Below, in pieces: positions 9,507-19,431 of a stretch of DNA of 64,000 bases (position 1 is its first letter; each line of letters opens with the position of its first letter). A model generated the notes under the pieces. That model ran no database searches. It was not told where the DNA came from and was given only the letters and a program-made list of their open reading frames with translations. The translations under genes were made by a program, and so were the position numbers. The stretch is from Alcanivoracaceae bacterium (GTDB lineage Bacteria > Pseudomonadota > Gammaproteobacteria > Pseudomonadales > Alcanivoracaceae): positions 1 through 64,000 of the forward strand of contig JARGPU010000003.1 in the NCBI GenBank assembly GCA_029210325.1, written 5' to 3'.

Positions 9507-11688
9507 GGAGCATATTCTTCCTGGTCAGGTAGCTGATCACCGTGTTGTACCAGAGTGGTGTGATGCGATAGCGCCCCTCATCACTGCGTTGCATGAACTC
9601 CGCGTCAAGTGCCGACTTCAGGGCATAGCGCACCACGTTTTCTTGCTGGTTGGTCACTTTTAGAATTTCTTCGAAAGTAAGGTTTTCATGGGTAACAACC
9701 GCGGCATAGACAAACATAAGTTTTGGCCCAAGCTTTTCCAGTACGCCGCTCCCTGGGACCTGCGGCAGCCCGACGGTAACAGTGCGTTCACCGGGACGAA
9801 TGGAGGTGAGCCACATTTCCAGTGCGGTCATGGGAATGCCTCGGCAACTGTCCCACAGAAGGCTGAAAAAACGTTGCTCCGCATTGCGCAGATTACCCGC
9901 ATCTGGTCCGCGTGAAGTCAGCAAAATATCGTCATACTGAAGCTTGAAACCACTTAGGTGATTACGTGACAAGATCAACGAGCGAATCTCATTTTGACTC
10001 CAGCGCTTGACCCGGATGGCATTACGCATCTGGTATTCGCGTCCGAAAACGTTACACAGGTAGGCCCAGCTCTGATTGTTGATCGAGACAATCCAGAACA
10101 GGTTTTCCACACGTACGTTGGTCAGATTGAGTAGACCTCGCCAGCCATCCAGATGGCCCACTTCCGCCAGAAACAGGTTCTGGGCTTCATCCAGCATAAT
10201 GATAGTAGGTGTACGCTCAGCATCAGTACGGGCCAGCTCACTGGGGCCGTCACTCACATCCGTGCCAATCAGGTCGCCAATGAGTTTGTACACTGCTTCG
10301 CGGCTGGTGGTCTTGGCTGGAATGGTTAGCCGATGGACTACCAGGTCTTGCTTTTCCTTGAGGATGAATTTTTCCAGGCGGGCCAGAGCGGCGCTTTTGC
10401 CAATGCCTTTTTCGCCAGCAACCAGCAGGGCGTTTTCATCCGAGCGGCCATCGAGCCAAAGGTCCAGTGGCTTGCGTATCGCATCCATCAGGCCGGTGTC
10501 GATTACCGGGAAGTTGATTTCGCCGTCCCCCTCCGGGGTGAACCAGCGCTCATATTGCTGCGGTACTTCCTCGGTGCTGATTTCCTCGCCATCCTGCTCT
10601 ACCAGTACCTTGGTGCGCATGCGGAACCAGCGCGCGCTAAGGCTGCGATACCAGTCGAAGTCGCTAAGCAGCATGTCCAGATACTGCAGCACAAAGAGCA
10701 GTATTTGCAGTGGCAGTAGCAGGGTGGCGGACCAGATAAAGCCTCGCGGCGATAGCACTCGTTCGACTATCGGATCAAGGCGCTGAGACAAAAGGCGCTT
10801 CAGATTGACCTGGTAATCCTGCCGGCGGATCTTTAGTAATGAAGCAATGGCAAACCAGCTCACTAGCCATGCGCCCAGCTCGGCGACCCGGTAGGTCAGT
10901 GAAGGGCCAATCCAGTGATCGATGATATACAGAATGATCCATGGCCAGATCATCCAGCGCGCATGACTGCGTGTATGGTTGGCAAGTTGCTTGTTTTGTT
11001 CGCCGCCAAGGAATACTCCGGCACCGCTGCTGATGCGTAGCAGTAGCCATTCGCCGCTCAAGCTAAGTAGCCCGTAAACGATGTATAGCTCAGCCAGTGG
11101 TGCCCACCAATGCAGCAGTGCCGCATTACTGCCGGAAAAAAGTCTGGTAAAACCAGTGAGCATCAGCCACAGCAGAATCCAGGGTGCTAATGGAGCGATG
11201 CCGCTGAACGGTCGCGCCAGCGCTTTGACCCAGCGCTGCTTTGGCGCTCGGGCAATGATCAAGTTATGGATATTGAGTAGTGTGGCGGTGCTGCGTTTGG
11301 CGAGTCTGTGCAGGCCGGCAAAAGCACCGATGGCCAGTGCCAGAATCAGCATCGTGCTGATCAGGTCGCGATAGCGATTCAGGCCTTCGCTGTCGTCATC
11401 CAGGCGCGCCTGCCAGCGCTCATAAATATCCGCCATAGCCCTGCTGGCCAGCCGATACTCAAGTTGCAAGGTGTCTGGCAAGTTATCGCTGGCGGCATGG
11501 TCGCCAACATATTGCAGCAGGGAGGTTTGCCGCCAGTAGCGGTGGTGCTGTACATCGTCACTGACGCTGGCTGCGCCTTGGGAGGTAGGCCCATCGACAG
11601 GTCCATCGATACCGCCATCCTCGGCCCATACCGGGGCCATTCCCAGCCATAACACCATTATCGCGACCAGCAGCCTGCTGCAGACCAT
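9499..11688 (-). CDS. Signal peptide/multi-TM protein with C-terminal AAA/STAND-like ATPase domain
   Basis: N-terminal hydrophobic helices; Walker A VAGEKGIGKSAAL, Walker B PTIIMLDEAQN; overlaps the mscS-like gene by 8 bp. Confidence 0.85.
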   Translation of the reverse strand: MVCSRLLVAIMVLWLGMAPVWAEDGGIDGPVDGPTSQGAASVSDDVQHHRYWRQTSLLQYVGDHAASDNLPDTLQLEYRLASRAMADIYERWQARLDDDSEGLNRYRDLISTMLILALAIGAFAGLHRLAKRSTATLLNIHNLIIARAPKQRWVKALARPFSGIAPLAPWILLWLMLTGFTRLFSGSNAALLHWWAPLAELYIVYGLLSLSGEWLLLRISSGAGVFLGGEQNKQLANHTRSHARWMIWPWIILYIIDHWIGPSLTYRVAELGAWLVSWFAIASLLKIRRQDYQVNLKRLLSQRLDPIVERVLSPRGFIWSATLLLPLQILLFVLQYLDMLLSDFDWYRSLSARWFRMRTKVLVEQDGEEISTEEVPQQYERWFTPEGDGEINFPVIDTGLMDAIRKPLDLWLDGRSDENALLVAGEKGIGKSAALARLEKFILKEKQDLVVHRLTIPAKTTSREAVYKLIGDLIGTDVSDGPSELARTDAERTPTIIMLDEAQNLFLAEVGHLDGWRGLLNLTNVRVENLFWIVSINNQSWAYLCNVFGREYQMRNAIRVKRWSQNEIRSLILSRNHLSGFKLQYDDILLTSRGPDAGNLRNAEQRFFSLLWDSCRGIPMTALEMWLTSIRPGERTVTVGLPQVPGSGVLEKLGPKLMFVYAAVVTHENLTFEEILKVTNQQENVVRYALKSALDAEFMQRSDEGRYRITPLWYNTVISYLTRKNMLHE

Positions 11689-11876
11689 GCACTCCCTCCG
11701 TTGACCTAACTGCCAGCCTCAATCGGCTATGCCTTGGGGCCATCATAACGCAGCAGCGCCGAATGAGAATTCTTGCTTTACCGCCTTCTTCAAATAGTTA
11801 GGTAATGGCCACGGCGGGGCTTGTCCCGCCGGGCCACCCTGCTAGAATGCGCCCTCAGCTGGCCCCGGCCGCTGCC

Positions 11877-11952
<76 letters not shown>

Positions 11953-11962
11953 ATAGATCAAC

Positions 11963-11991
11963 AAAAGGCCCGCGCAAGCGGGCCTTTTTGT
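11963..11991 (+). terminator. Rho-independent terminator after tRNA-Thr
   Basis: AAAAGGCCCGCGCAAGCGGGCCTTTTTG. Confidence 0.9.
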
Positions 11992-12118
11992 TTGCTGGCG
12001 AATCTGCGGCCTACCTCGGGAGCGGCTGGCTTCATCCGCCTGGGTGCGGATTTCGTGCGTTGAAGTGCTATTCTAGGCAGCGGCGCTATCTGATGGCCTG
12101 AGGCAGGAGAGTTACAAG

Positions 12119-12325
12119 ATGAGCAAGCCCAAAGGCCCGGCCATTTCCGAAGATACCTTCAATGTGTCTGGTCATTGTTGTGGCGTGCGGTTTGATCATA
12201 TCGGTGCGGATCAGGGTTTTCCGTTCCAGCTGACGCCGGAAGCACGCAAGCAGCTGGAGGCGCAGGGCATGAGTTTGCCGCCACAGGATGCTGTGGATAA
12301 CGAGTCGTCTACGAAAAGCTCCTGA
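12119..12325 (+). CDS. Small hypothetical protein (68 aa)
   Basis: Standalone ORF with upstream purine-rich GGCAGGAGAG. Confidence 0.5.
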   Translation: MSKPKGPAISEDTFNVSGHCCGVRFDHIGADQGFPFQLTPEARKQLEAQGMSLPPQDAVDNESSTKSS

Positions 12326-12524
12326 GAGTGGCGCTAGCTGCTCTCGTGGGAGAAGAATGTACAAGGTATTCCTGAGTATCTGTGTTACAGTGTGCCGCCA
12401 GCGTGGTTAACCAGTCTTCGCGCTGCCTCTCTATTCGCCCTTGTGCGTAACCTCGTCTGCCTTTGACTGGCGCCCCTGAAAAGCAGGTGCGACAGGCCGA
12501 TGTTTTCTCGGAGTTCCATTTCTG

Positions 12525-13862
12525 ATGTCTTTTGACACCCTCGGCCTGCGTGCCGATATTCTTCGTGCCGTTTCCGAACTCGGCTATACCCAACCGACCC
12601 CGATCCAGCAGCAGGCCATTCCGGCAGTGTTGAAGGGCGGCGATCTGCTTGCCGGTGCACAAACCGGTACCGGCAAAACCGCCGGTTTTACTTTGCCTAT
12701 TCTGCAACGTTTGATGGACAACCCGCGTGCCACCACTGGCAAGCCGGTAATTCGTGTGCTGGTGCTGACTCCAACCCGTGAGCTTGCCGCTCAGGTGGAA
12801 GAGAGCATTACCCAGTACGGCAAGTACCTGCCGCTGAAATCCATGGTCATGTTTGGTGGCGTCGGTATCAATCCACAGATCGACAAGTTGCGTCGTGGTG
12901 TTGATATTCTGGTGTCAACGCCAGGTCGTCTGCTTGACCACGTGTCTCAGCGCACGGTTGATCTGAGCAAGGTTGAGATCCTGGTGCTGGATGAAGCCGA
13001 TCGTATGCTTGATATGGGCTTTATTCGCGATATCCGCAAAATTCTTGCACTGCTGCCCAAGCAACGACAGAACCTGCTGTTCTCAGCCACCTTCTCGAAT
13101 GAGATCAAGGCGCTGGCAGATGGCCTGTTGAACAAGCCGGCGTTGATCGAAGTGGCGCGCCGTAACGCCACCGCTGACACCGTGGCACAGAAAGTCTACC
13201 CGGTGGATCGGGAGCGCAAGCGTGAGCTGCTAGCTAAATTGATCACCGACCATAATTGGTATCAGGTGCTGGTATTTACCCGCACCAAGCACGGCGCCAA
13301 CCGTCTGGCCGAACAGCTGGACAAGCAGGGCATTCCGTCGATGGCAATTCATGGCAACAAAAGTCAGGGTGCGCGCACCAAGGCGTTGTCTGAGTTTAAA
13401 TCCGGCAAGTTGCAGGTGCTGGTGGCCACGGATATCGCCGCCCGTGGTATCGACATCAATGAGCTTCCACATGTGGTCAATTTTGAGCTGCCTAATGTGG
13501 CGGAGGACTATGTCCACCGTATCGGTCGTACTGGCCGTGCCGGTTGCGAAGGTGAGGCGGTGTCACTGGTCTGCGTTGACGAGCTGAAACTGCTGGCCGG
13601 CATTGAACGACTGATCAAGCGTTCCCTGCCAAAAGAAATTGTGCCCGGCTTTGAGGTGGATCCGCGCATTAAGCCGGAGCCCATCCAGAATGGTCGCAAT
13701 GGTTCTGGCGGTGGTGGCCGTGGTGGTCAGCGGCAAGGACAACGTCAGGGGCAGCGTCGTGATGGCGCAGTGCGTGTATCTGCGGATGGCGGTGGCAATC
13801 GTCGTTCCAGCGGTAACGGCAATGGCAATAATAATGGCCAACGCCGTCGCACCCCGGCCTGA
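12525..13862 (+). CDS. rhlE: DEAD-box ATP-dependent RNA helicase, RhlE type
   Basis: [46 protein letters not shown]; Gly/Arg/Gln-rich C-terminal tail. Confidence 0.95.
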   Translation: MSFDTLGLRADILRAVSELGYTQPTPIQQQAIPAVLKGGDLLAGAQTGTGKTAGFTLPILQRLMDNPRATTGKPVIRVLVLTPTRELAAQVEESITQYGKYLPLKSMVMFGGVGINPQIDKLRRGVDILVSTPGRLLDHVSQRTVDLSKVEILVLDEADRMLDMGFIRDIRKILALLPKQRQNLLFSATFSNEIKALADGLLNKPALIEVARRNATADTVAQKVYPVDRERKRELLAKLITDHNWYQVLVFTRTKHGANRLAEQLDKQGIPSMAIHGNKSQGARTKALSEFKSGKLQVLVATDIAARGIDINELPHVVNFELPNVAEDYVHRIGRTGRAGCEGEAVSLVCVDELKLLAGIERLIKRSLPKEIVPGFEVDPRIKPEPIQNGRNGSGGGGRGGQRQGQRQGQRRDGAVRVSADGGGNRRSSGNGNGNNNGQRRRTPA

Positions 13863-13877
13863 AAACCTGATCGGCTT

Positions 13878-16800
13878 TCAGTGAAAATTCCGCGACTGCA
13901 CCACCAGCTGGTGCAGCGCGGCTTGTTGGTCCTCAATGCGTCCTGCAACCAAATGAACAATGCCTTCCGGGCTACGCTCAACCGTGCCGGTAATCAGCAC
14001 CAGTGAGCTACCGAGCAGTGGCTGGCGATGCTTCTTCTGCACCGAGTCCCACACAACCACATTGCTGTTACCGGTTTCGTCTTCAAGGGTGATAAACATC
14101 ACTCCCGAGGCTGTGCCGGGTCGTTGCCGGTTGGTAATGAGTCCTGCAACCCGGGCCAGTTGGCCGTGACGAGCGCGCTTCAAATCTGCTGCACTCATGG
14201 CGCGGTCGAAGGGGGCAAGGTGACGTAGTAATGCCAGTGGGTGGCGGCCTGTTGTCAGCGACAGGGCTCGATAGTCCGCTTGCATGGTATCGAACTCAGA
14301 GGGCGCGTCCAGATACACACCATCGCGGATATCCTGTTCATTAACGGCCTGCTGGCCGGCAACCGCCTGATGATCAAATAGCGGCCGTGATTCTTCTACT
14401 GCCAACACATCCCAGTAGCCCTGATGGCGGTGACCGCTGAGACGTTTCACTGCGTTGGCGGCTACCAGGCATTCACGTTCATGACGGTTCAGCCTTGCCC
14501 GGCCACACAGATCCTGAATGCTCTGAAAAGGATGCTGCTGGCGGGCAGCATAAATTCGCTGCGCAGCGTCGGTATTAAAACCGTTGATTTGCCGCAGGCC
14601 GATGCGTAAGGCAGGTTGCAGTCCAAGACTTAGCCTGTGTCTGTCTTCAAGCGTGTAGTCCCAGTGACTGTGGTCCACATCCGGTGGGCGGATTTCTATA
14701 CTATGCCGACTGGCATCCTGAATCAGTTGCGAAGCGGAGTAGAAACCCATCGGCAGGCTATTTAGCAGGCCACAATAAAACACCGCGGGATGATGACGCT
14801 TCAGCCAGGCGGATACATATACCAGCAGGGCAAAGCTGGCGGCATGGGATTCGGGAAAGCCGTATCCACCAAAGCCCTTCATTTGCTCGAATATTCGCTG
14901 CGCGTAGTCATGGCTGTAGCCGTTGTGGAGCATGCCCTGAATCACTTTATCCTCAAACTGCATCAGCTTGCCGGTTTTTCCCCAGCTTGCCATGGCGCGG
15001 CGTAATTGGTCCGCTTCGCCGCCACTGAAACCAGCTGCCACCATCACCAGCTGAATCACTTGTTCCTGAAAAATCGGCACACCAAGAGTGCGTTGCAGCA
15101 CGCCTTTTATTCGATCATCGGGATAATCCACCGACTCCTTGCCGTCCCGCCGGCGCAGATAGGGATGCACCATGTCGCCTTGAATCGGGCCGGGTCGGAC
15201 AATGGCAACTTCAATGACCAGATCGTAAAACTGCTTTGGTTTCAGTCGTGGCAGCATGTTCATCTGGGCGCGGGACTCCACCTGAAAAACACCGACGCTA
15301 TCGCCTTTGCAGAGCATGGCATAGGTGGCAGGGTCCTCCGCCGGAATATTCTGCAAAGTGAAATTCTCACCAATCAGAGACAGCATCTTATGAATGGCTG
15401 TCAGCATACCTAGCGCCAGAACATCCACCTTCATCAGACCGAGGCTTTCCAGATCATCCTTATCCCATTGGATAATGGTGCGATCTGGCATGGCCGCATT
15501 TTCCACTGGAACGAGGGTGAATAACGGTTCATGGGTGATGACAAAGCCACCGACATGCTGGGATAGGTGGCGAGGGAATCCCAGTAGTTGCTCGACTAAT
15601 GACAGGTAGTGGCGAGTCAGGGATGTGTCATGCATGCCCGATTCGCGAAAACGCTGGGGTAGTTCCTCCCGTTTATCCCACCAGGCAAGGTTGCTGCTGA
15701 GCTGGTCAAGTAATGCCTGGTCGACACCCAGTGCCCGGCCGACATCACGCACCGCGGAGCGCATCCGGTAGCTGATGACTGTGGCGGTCAGTGCTGCCCG
15801 GTCACGGCCATATTTTCGATAAATATACTGCATCACCTCTTCCCGTCGATGGTGCTCGAAATCGACGTCGATATCCGGAGGCTCATCCCGTTCCCGGGAA
15901 ATAAATCGTTCAAACAATAGCTGGCTGCGTGACGGGTCTACCTCCGTGATAAACAGGCAGTAACACACAGCGGAGTTGGCCGCAGAGCCACGCCCCTGGC
16001 AGAGAATGTTCTGATTGCGGGCATACATAACGATGTCATGAACGGTAAGGAAATAGGCTTCGTAGCGCAGCTCAGCGATCAGGCCGAGTTCTTTTTCCAG
16101 CAATGCCCGAACGCTGTCTTTTACCCCATCCGGCCAGCGTTGTGAGGCGCCCTGATAAACCAGCTGTCGTAGCCAGTCAGTGGCGCTGACTCCCTGTGGA
16201 ATCGCCTCGCGAGGGTATTGATAGCGCAGCTCAGACAGCGAGAAAGTGCATAGCTGGGCAATTTTCAGGCTCTCATTGAGAAGTTCTGCTGGGTAAATGT
16301 CCCGTAGTTTGGCAATGGGTCTCAGGTGGCGTTGATCATTAATAAATCGCCGCCGGCCCAGCTCCTGTACGGTGCAGCGATGGTGTAATGCGGTAAGCAC
16401 GTCCTGCAGAGGCTGTCGTTCAGCGGCATGCATGTGTACGTCATTGCTGGCCACCATTGGCAGCGCCATCTGGGTGGCCAATTGCCACAGGTATTGGTAG
16501 CGCGCGCCATCGTTCTGTTCCTGCAATAACTCACAGGCAATCCATAGTCTGTCGCCAAAGTGGGCTTTGAGTTTTTCTCCCTGATGGAGATCCTGTGTCA
16601 TATTAAATGAGGGCAACCACAGACAAAGGCAGTGCTGGATCAGACGACTGATATCCGCCCACTCAAGATGATACTGACCTTTTTCTGCGCGTCGCCGGCC
16701 GCGGCTGATCAGAGCGCATAGTTCGCTATAGGCCTGCCGGTGCGGCACCAGTAGAACCATATGTATCGGCGTGTCAGCGTTAGGCTGGTTAATCTGCAAT

Positions 16801-17027
16801 TGGCTGCCGATAATTAGTTTGACTGATGTGGTTCTGGCGGCTTGATAAGCTCTGACCACTCCAGCCATGGAGCACTCATCGGTAATAGCCAACGCCTTGT
16901 AGCCCAGTTTTTCTGCCTGCAAGACAAGCTCTTCCGGTTGGCTGGCTCCCCTGAGGAATGTAAATGCGGAACAGCAGTGCAGTTCGGCAAATGACCCGGC
17001 AGCAATTTCCTTGCATGAGTGGTTCAT
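13878..17027 (-). CDS. dnaE2: Error-prone DNA polymerase, DnaE2/ImuC
   Basis: PHP domain FAELHCCSAFTFLRGASQPEELV; polIII alpha motifs LCQGRGSAANSAVCYCL, DIDVDFEHHRREEVMQYIYRKYGR; sits downstream of imuA/imuB. Start placed at MNHSCKE, just after the imuB stop. Confidence 0.95.
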   Translation of the reverse strand: MNHSCKEIAAGSFAELHCCSAFTFLRGASQPEELVLQAEKLGYKALAITDECSMAGVVRAYQAARTTSVKLIIGSQLQINQPNADTPIHMVLLVPHRQAYSELCALISRGRRRAEKGQYHLEWADISRLIQHCLCLWLPSFNMTQDLHQGEKLKAHFGDRLWIACELLQEQNDGARYQYLWQLATQMALPMVASNDVHMHAAERQPLQDVLTALHHRCTVQELGRRRFINDQRHLRPIAKLRDIYPAELLNESLKIAQLCTFSLSELRYQYPREAIPQGVSATDWLRQLVYQGASQRWPDGVKDSVRALLEKELGLIAELRYEAYFLTVHDIVMYARNQNILCQGRGSAANSAVCYCLFITEVDPSRSQLLFERFISRERDEPPDIDVDFEHHRREEVMQYIYRKYGRDRAALTATVISYRMRSAVRDVGRALGVDQALLDQLSSNLAWWDKREELPQRFRESGMHDTSLTRHYLSLVEQLLGFPRHLSQHVGGFVITHEPLFTLVPVENAAMPDRTIIQWDKDDLESLGLMKVDVLALGMLTAIHKMLSLIGENFTLQNIPAEDPATYAMLCKGDSVGVFQVESRAQMNMLPRLKPKQFYDLVIEVAIVRPGPIQGDMVHPYLRRRDGKESVDYPDDRIKGVLQRTLGVPIFQEQVIQLVMVAAGFSGGEADQLRRAMASWGKTGKLMQFEDKVIQGMLHNGYSHDYAQRIFEQMKGFGGYGFPESHAASFALLVYVSAWLKRHHPAVFYCGLLNSLPMGFYSASQLIQDASRHSIEIRPPDVDHSHWDYTLEDRHRLSLGLQPALRIGLRQINGFNTDAAQRIYAARQQHPFQSIQDLCGRARLNRHERECLVAANAVKRLSGHRHQGYWDVLAVEESRPLFDHQAVAGQQAVNEQDIRDGVYLDAPSEFDTMQADYRALSLTTGRHPLALLRHLAPFDRAMSAADLKRARHGQLARVAGLITNRQRPGTASGVMFITLEDETGNSNVVVWDSVQKKHRQPLLGSSLVLITGTVERSPEGIVHLVAGRIEDQQAALHQLVVQSRNFH

Positions 17028-17029
17028 GG

Positions 17030-18496
17030 TCAGAAGAAGCCATGCAGAAACCACGGGCCGTTCTCATCCGTGGTAAAGAATACCCAGCAGTGAATGCCAA
17101 GAGGGTGGCGGCCAATACGATAGTGACGCTTCAGCCCCTGCTGCCACCATGGTTCATTTAACTGTCGAGCACCGGGCAGTAATTCCAGAGCGCTACCCCG
17201 CCAGTAAGGCGTGCAATTTCGGCAGCGCAATGGTTGCGGTTGCTCCAGTAACCATAGCGGGGCGTCGTCAAGTAATGCAGGCTCGACAAACTCCTGACGG
17301 CGAGGTGTGCTAAGAGGGTCATCGTTGATGTCGTTGTGTTCCGGTAGATGGCTGTCAGCCGGAGCGGGTCGATACAGTAACAGACCGGGCAGGTTGGCCA
17401 GCTTTTCCAGTAGCTCGTCAGCGCCAGGGCGTTCCAGCGATGCAAACAAATGCTCAGGCGGGGCATCCATAGGCAGGGGACGGCCTGCCTGCAAAGTTAG
17501 CTTGAGGGCTGGCTGTAGGAGGTGTTGCCGCTCCAGATGGCGTAGTGACAGATCAAGCCACTTGGCGGCTTGATGATTGGCGCTGGCACGACGTACCAGC
17601 AGGCGCTGGGCAGGACCGCGTAACGGTAAAAACAGCCAGCGAATCGCTCGTACCTGTTGCTGATGTCGGAGCAGATGTTGACTCATCTGTTCGAGCAGTT
17701 GCTGCATGGGGTGATGCAGGTGCTGGCTAACAGATACCGGTTCATCAAAAGATAGCGACGCAGTAAATCGTGATTTGCTGACAATGGCCGGGCGCAGGTC
17801 TGGCAGGTCTCCTCGTAGTTTTTCCAGCCAGACGGTAAGGCCCTTGCCAAAGCGACGCTGTAGTGCATTTGTGGGCAGCGTAAAAATATCACCGAGTCGG
17901 CGCAGACCAGGACCCTGTAGGGATTTTTTTAGTGCCGACGGTAATGGCAAATCGGCAAGCGGATGTTGCGCCAGTAGTGTCAGCATTTTTTGTCGGGTGT
18001 TGGTTCTATCAACATGGTGTGTGCGGTGATCAATAACCACGGCGGCCCGACTTTGGGCCAGCGGGTAGTGACTTAGCAACTTGGCAGCAACAGGGGTATG
18101 GCCCAGTCCGATCTGGTAAGGAGAGCGGCTAGTGAACTGACTCTGAAGCTGTGTGATTAACGAATCGACACCGTGAAACAGGCGCAGTGATGGGCCAATT
18201 TCCAGCAGTAGGCAATCATCATCAATGCAGATCATCGGGGTGTAACTTAGTAGCGTCTGCGCATAGCCAGTCAGCAAGGCCTGTTCTGCTTCGGCGTGGC
18301 GAGGGTAAATCTGCAGGTCTTCACACAGCGCCAGTGCGGTGCCGGGCCGCATGCCCGGCTGCACCCCCTGATCCGCCGCCACTATATTCACCGCCACCAG
18401 TCTGTGCTGATCGCGTATGGCACTGGGTTGAGGAGATTGTAATGCCGCTGCATCGATCATCAGCTGGGGAAAACGCAGCGCCAGCCACAGGCTCAT
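17030..18496 (-). CDS. imuB: ImuB, Y-family polymerase-like protein of the mutasome
   Basis: MSLWLALRFPQLMIDA...RLVAVNIVAADQGVQPGMRPGTALALC; position between imuA and dnaE2. Confidence 0.93.
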   Translation of the reverse strand: MSLWLALRFPQLMIDAAALQSPQPSAIRDQHRLVAVNIVAADQGVQPGMRPGTALALCEDLQIYPRHAEAEQALLTGYAQTLLSYTPMICIDDDCLLLEIGPSLRLFHGVDSLITQLQSQFTSRSPYQIGLGHTPVAAKLLSHYPLAQSRAAVVIDHRTHHVDRTNTRQKMLTLLAQHPLADLPLPSALKKSLQGPGLRRLGDIFTLPTNALQRRFGKGLTVWLEKLRGDLPDLRPAIVSKSRFTASLSFDEPVSVSQHLHHPMQQLLEQMSQHLLRHQQQVRAIRWLFLPLRGPAQRLLVRRASANHQAAKWLDLSLRHLERQHLLQPALKLTLQAGRPLPMDAPPEHLFASLERPGADELLEKLANLPGLLLYRPAPADSHLPEHNDINDDPLSTPRRQEFVEPALLDDAPLWLLEQPQPLRCRNCTPYWRGSALELLPGARQLNEPWWQQGLKRHYRIGRHPLGIHCWVFFTTDENGPWFLHGFF

Positions 18497-18526
18497 TGAA
18501 CAGGCTCCGACTGGACATCATGGCGT

Positions 18527-19348
18527 TCAGAAAGGCAGGTTCTGCAGGCCGGGGCGCGAGAGTGCCGGGCGGCGCCAGGCAAAACGGCTATCCGGGTCTT
18601 GGTAGCCTGCATCGCTGCGATTTTTGCTTGCCATGGTCTGCTCGCGTTGTCTGGCTGGTGCCGGCATGTCGCGACTGGCGGCCAGTGGTTGACTGATGCG
18701 TGGTGGCAGCAGGGCCAGATTGACCTGTTGCCCGCCCCAGCCACCTGGCTGCTTGATCACATCCACGGCCAGGTGAGCCGGTGGCTGCATGCGCAGACGC
18801 AAGCGTAGCACTGCGGGAGAAGGGCGATCCGCCTGACTGACTGGACGCACTGCGATCAACAGGCAGCGGCCTTCGCGCGCAGCCAGATGCAGGCGGCGCA
18901 GGGCAATCTGGTCGTCCATGTTCTCCGGTAGCCAGACCATCAGCGTGCTGACTGCGCCGCTGGCCAAGGCTTCATGACAGGCCTGCAGCAGGGTGTCGTT
19001 GCGTTCGCTGCGCATGACCAGCAGCCGATGGCTTTTGATACCGGCCTGTTGCAGGGTGTCAGCGCGCGGCCGGGCCGGCGGATTGGCCAGAACCACCAGC
19101 CCATCCTGACGACCCGCCATGGCCGGCAACATCAAGCGCAGTGCCTGCGGGCAGGGGGCGGCGCATAGCAGCTCTACCAGGCCGGCAGCTGGCCAGCCGC
19201 GCAGATGCAGAGTGTCGTTGAGGTTATCAAAGCCACTGTCGATGGTTTCTTCGGAGGGTGCAGCAGGGCGCCCACGCCAGATACCAGGACGCTCAAGCAA
19301 GCTATCCAGAGAGGGAGTGTGGTTGGCGGCAGAGGTTAGCGGAATCAT
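18527..19348 (-). CDS. imuA: Translesion synthesis-associated protein ImuA
   Basis: RecA/SulA-like protein RGWPAAGLVELLCAAPCPQALRLMLPAMA...; first gene of the imuA-imuB-dnaE2 cassette. Confidence 0.92.
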   Translation of the reverse strand: MIPLTSAANHTPSLDSLLERPGIWRGRPAAPSEETIDSGFDNLNDTLHLRGWPAAGLVELLCAAPCPQALRLMLPAMAGRQDGLVVLANPPARPRADTLQQAGIKSHRLLVMRSERNDTLLQACHEALASGAVSTLMVWLPENMDDQIALRRLHLAAREGRCLLIAVRPVSQADRPSPAVLRLRLRMQPPAHLAVDVIKQPGGWGGQQVNLALLPPRISQPLAASRDMPAPARQREQTMASKNRSDAGYQDPDSRFAWRRPALSRPGLQNLPF

Positions 19349-19384
19349 GGCGGCACCTGTACATAGGGTCAGTACAGGAGAGAA

Positions 19385-19404
19385 TACTGTTCATCTGGAC
19401 AGTA
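19385..19404 (-). promoter_or_regulatory. LexA (SOS) box upstream of imuA
   Basis: TACTGTTCATCTGGACAGTA matches CTGT-N8-ACAG with palindromic flanks; 37 bp upstream of the imuA start. Confidence 0.9.
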
Positions 19405-19431
19405 TTGCAAGCGTTGTGTTGAAAACCAGCT

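Noticed and set aside
13679-13862. Repetitive GGT/CAG/AAT codons as a tandem repeat or CRISPR-like array
   Set aside because: Encodes the Gly/Arg/Gln/Asn-rich disordered tail typical of RhlE-type helicases; no regular repeat/spacer unit.
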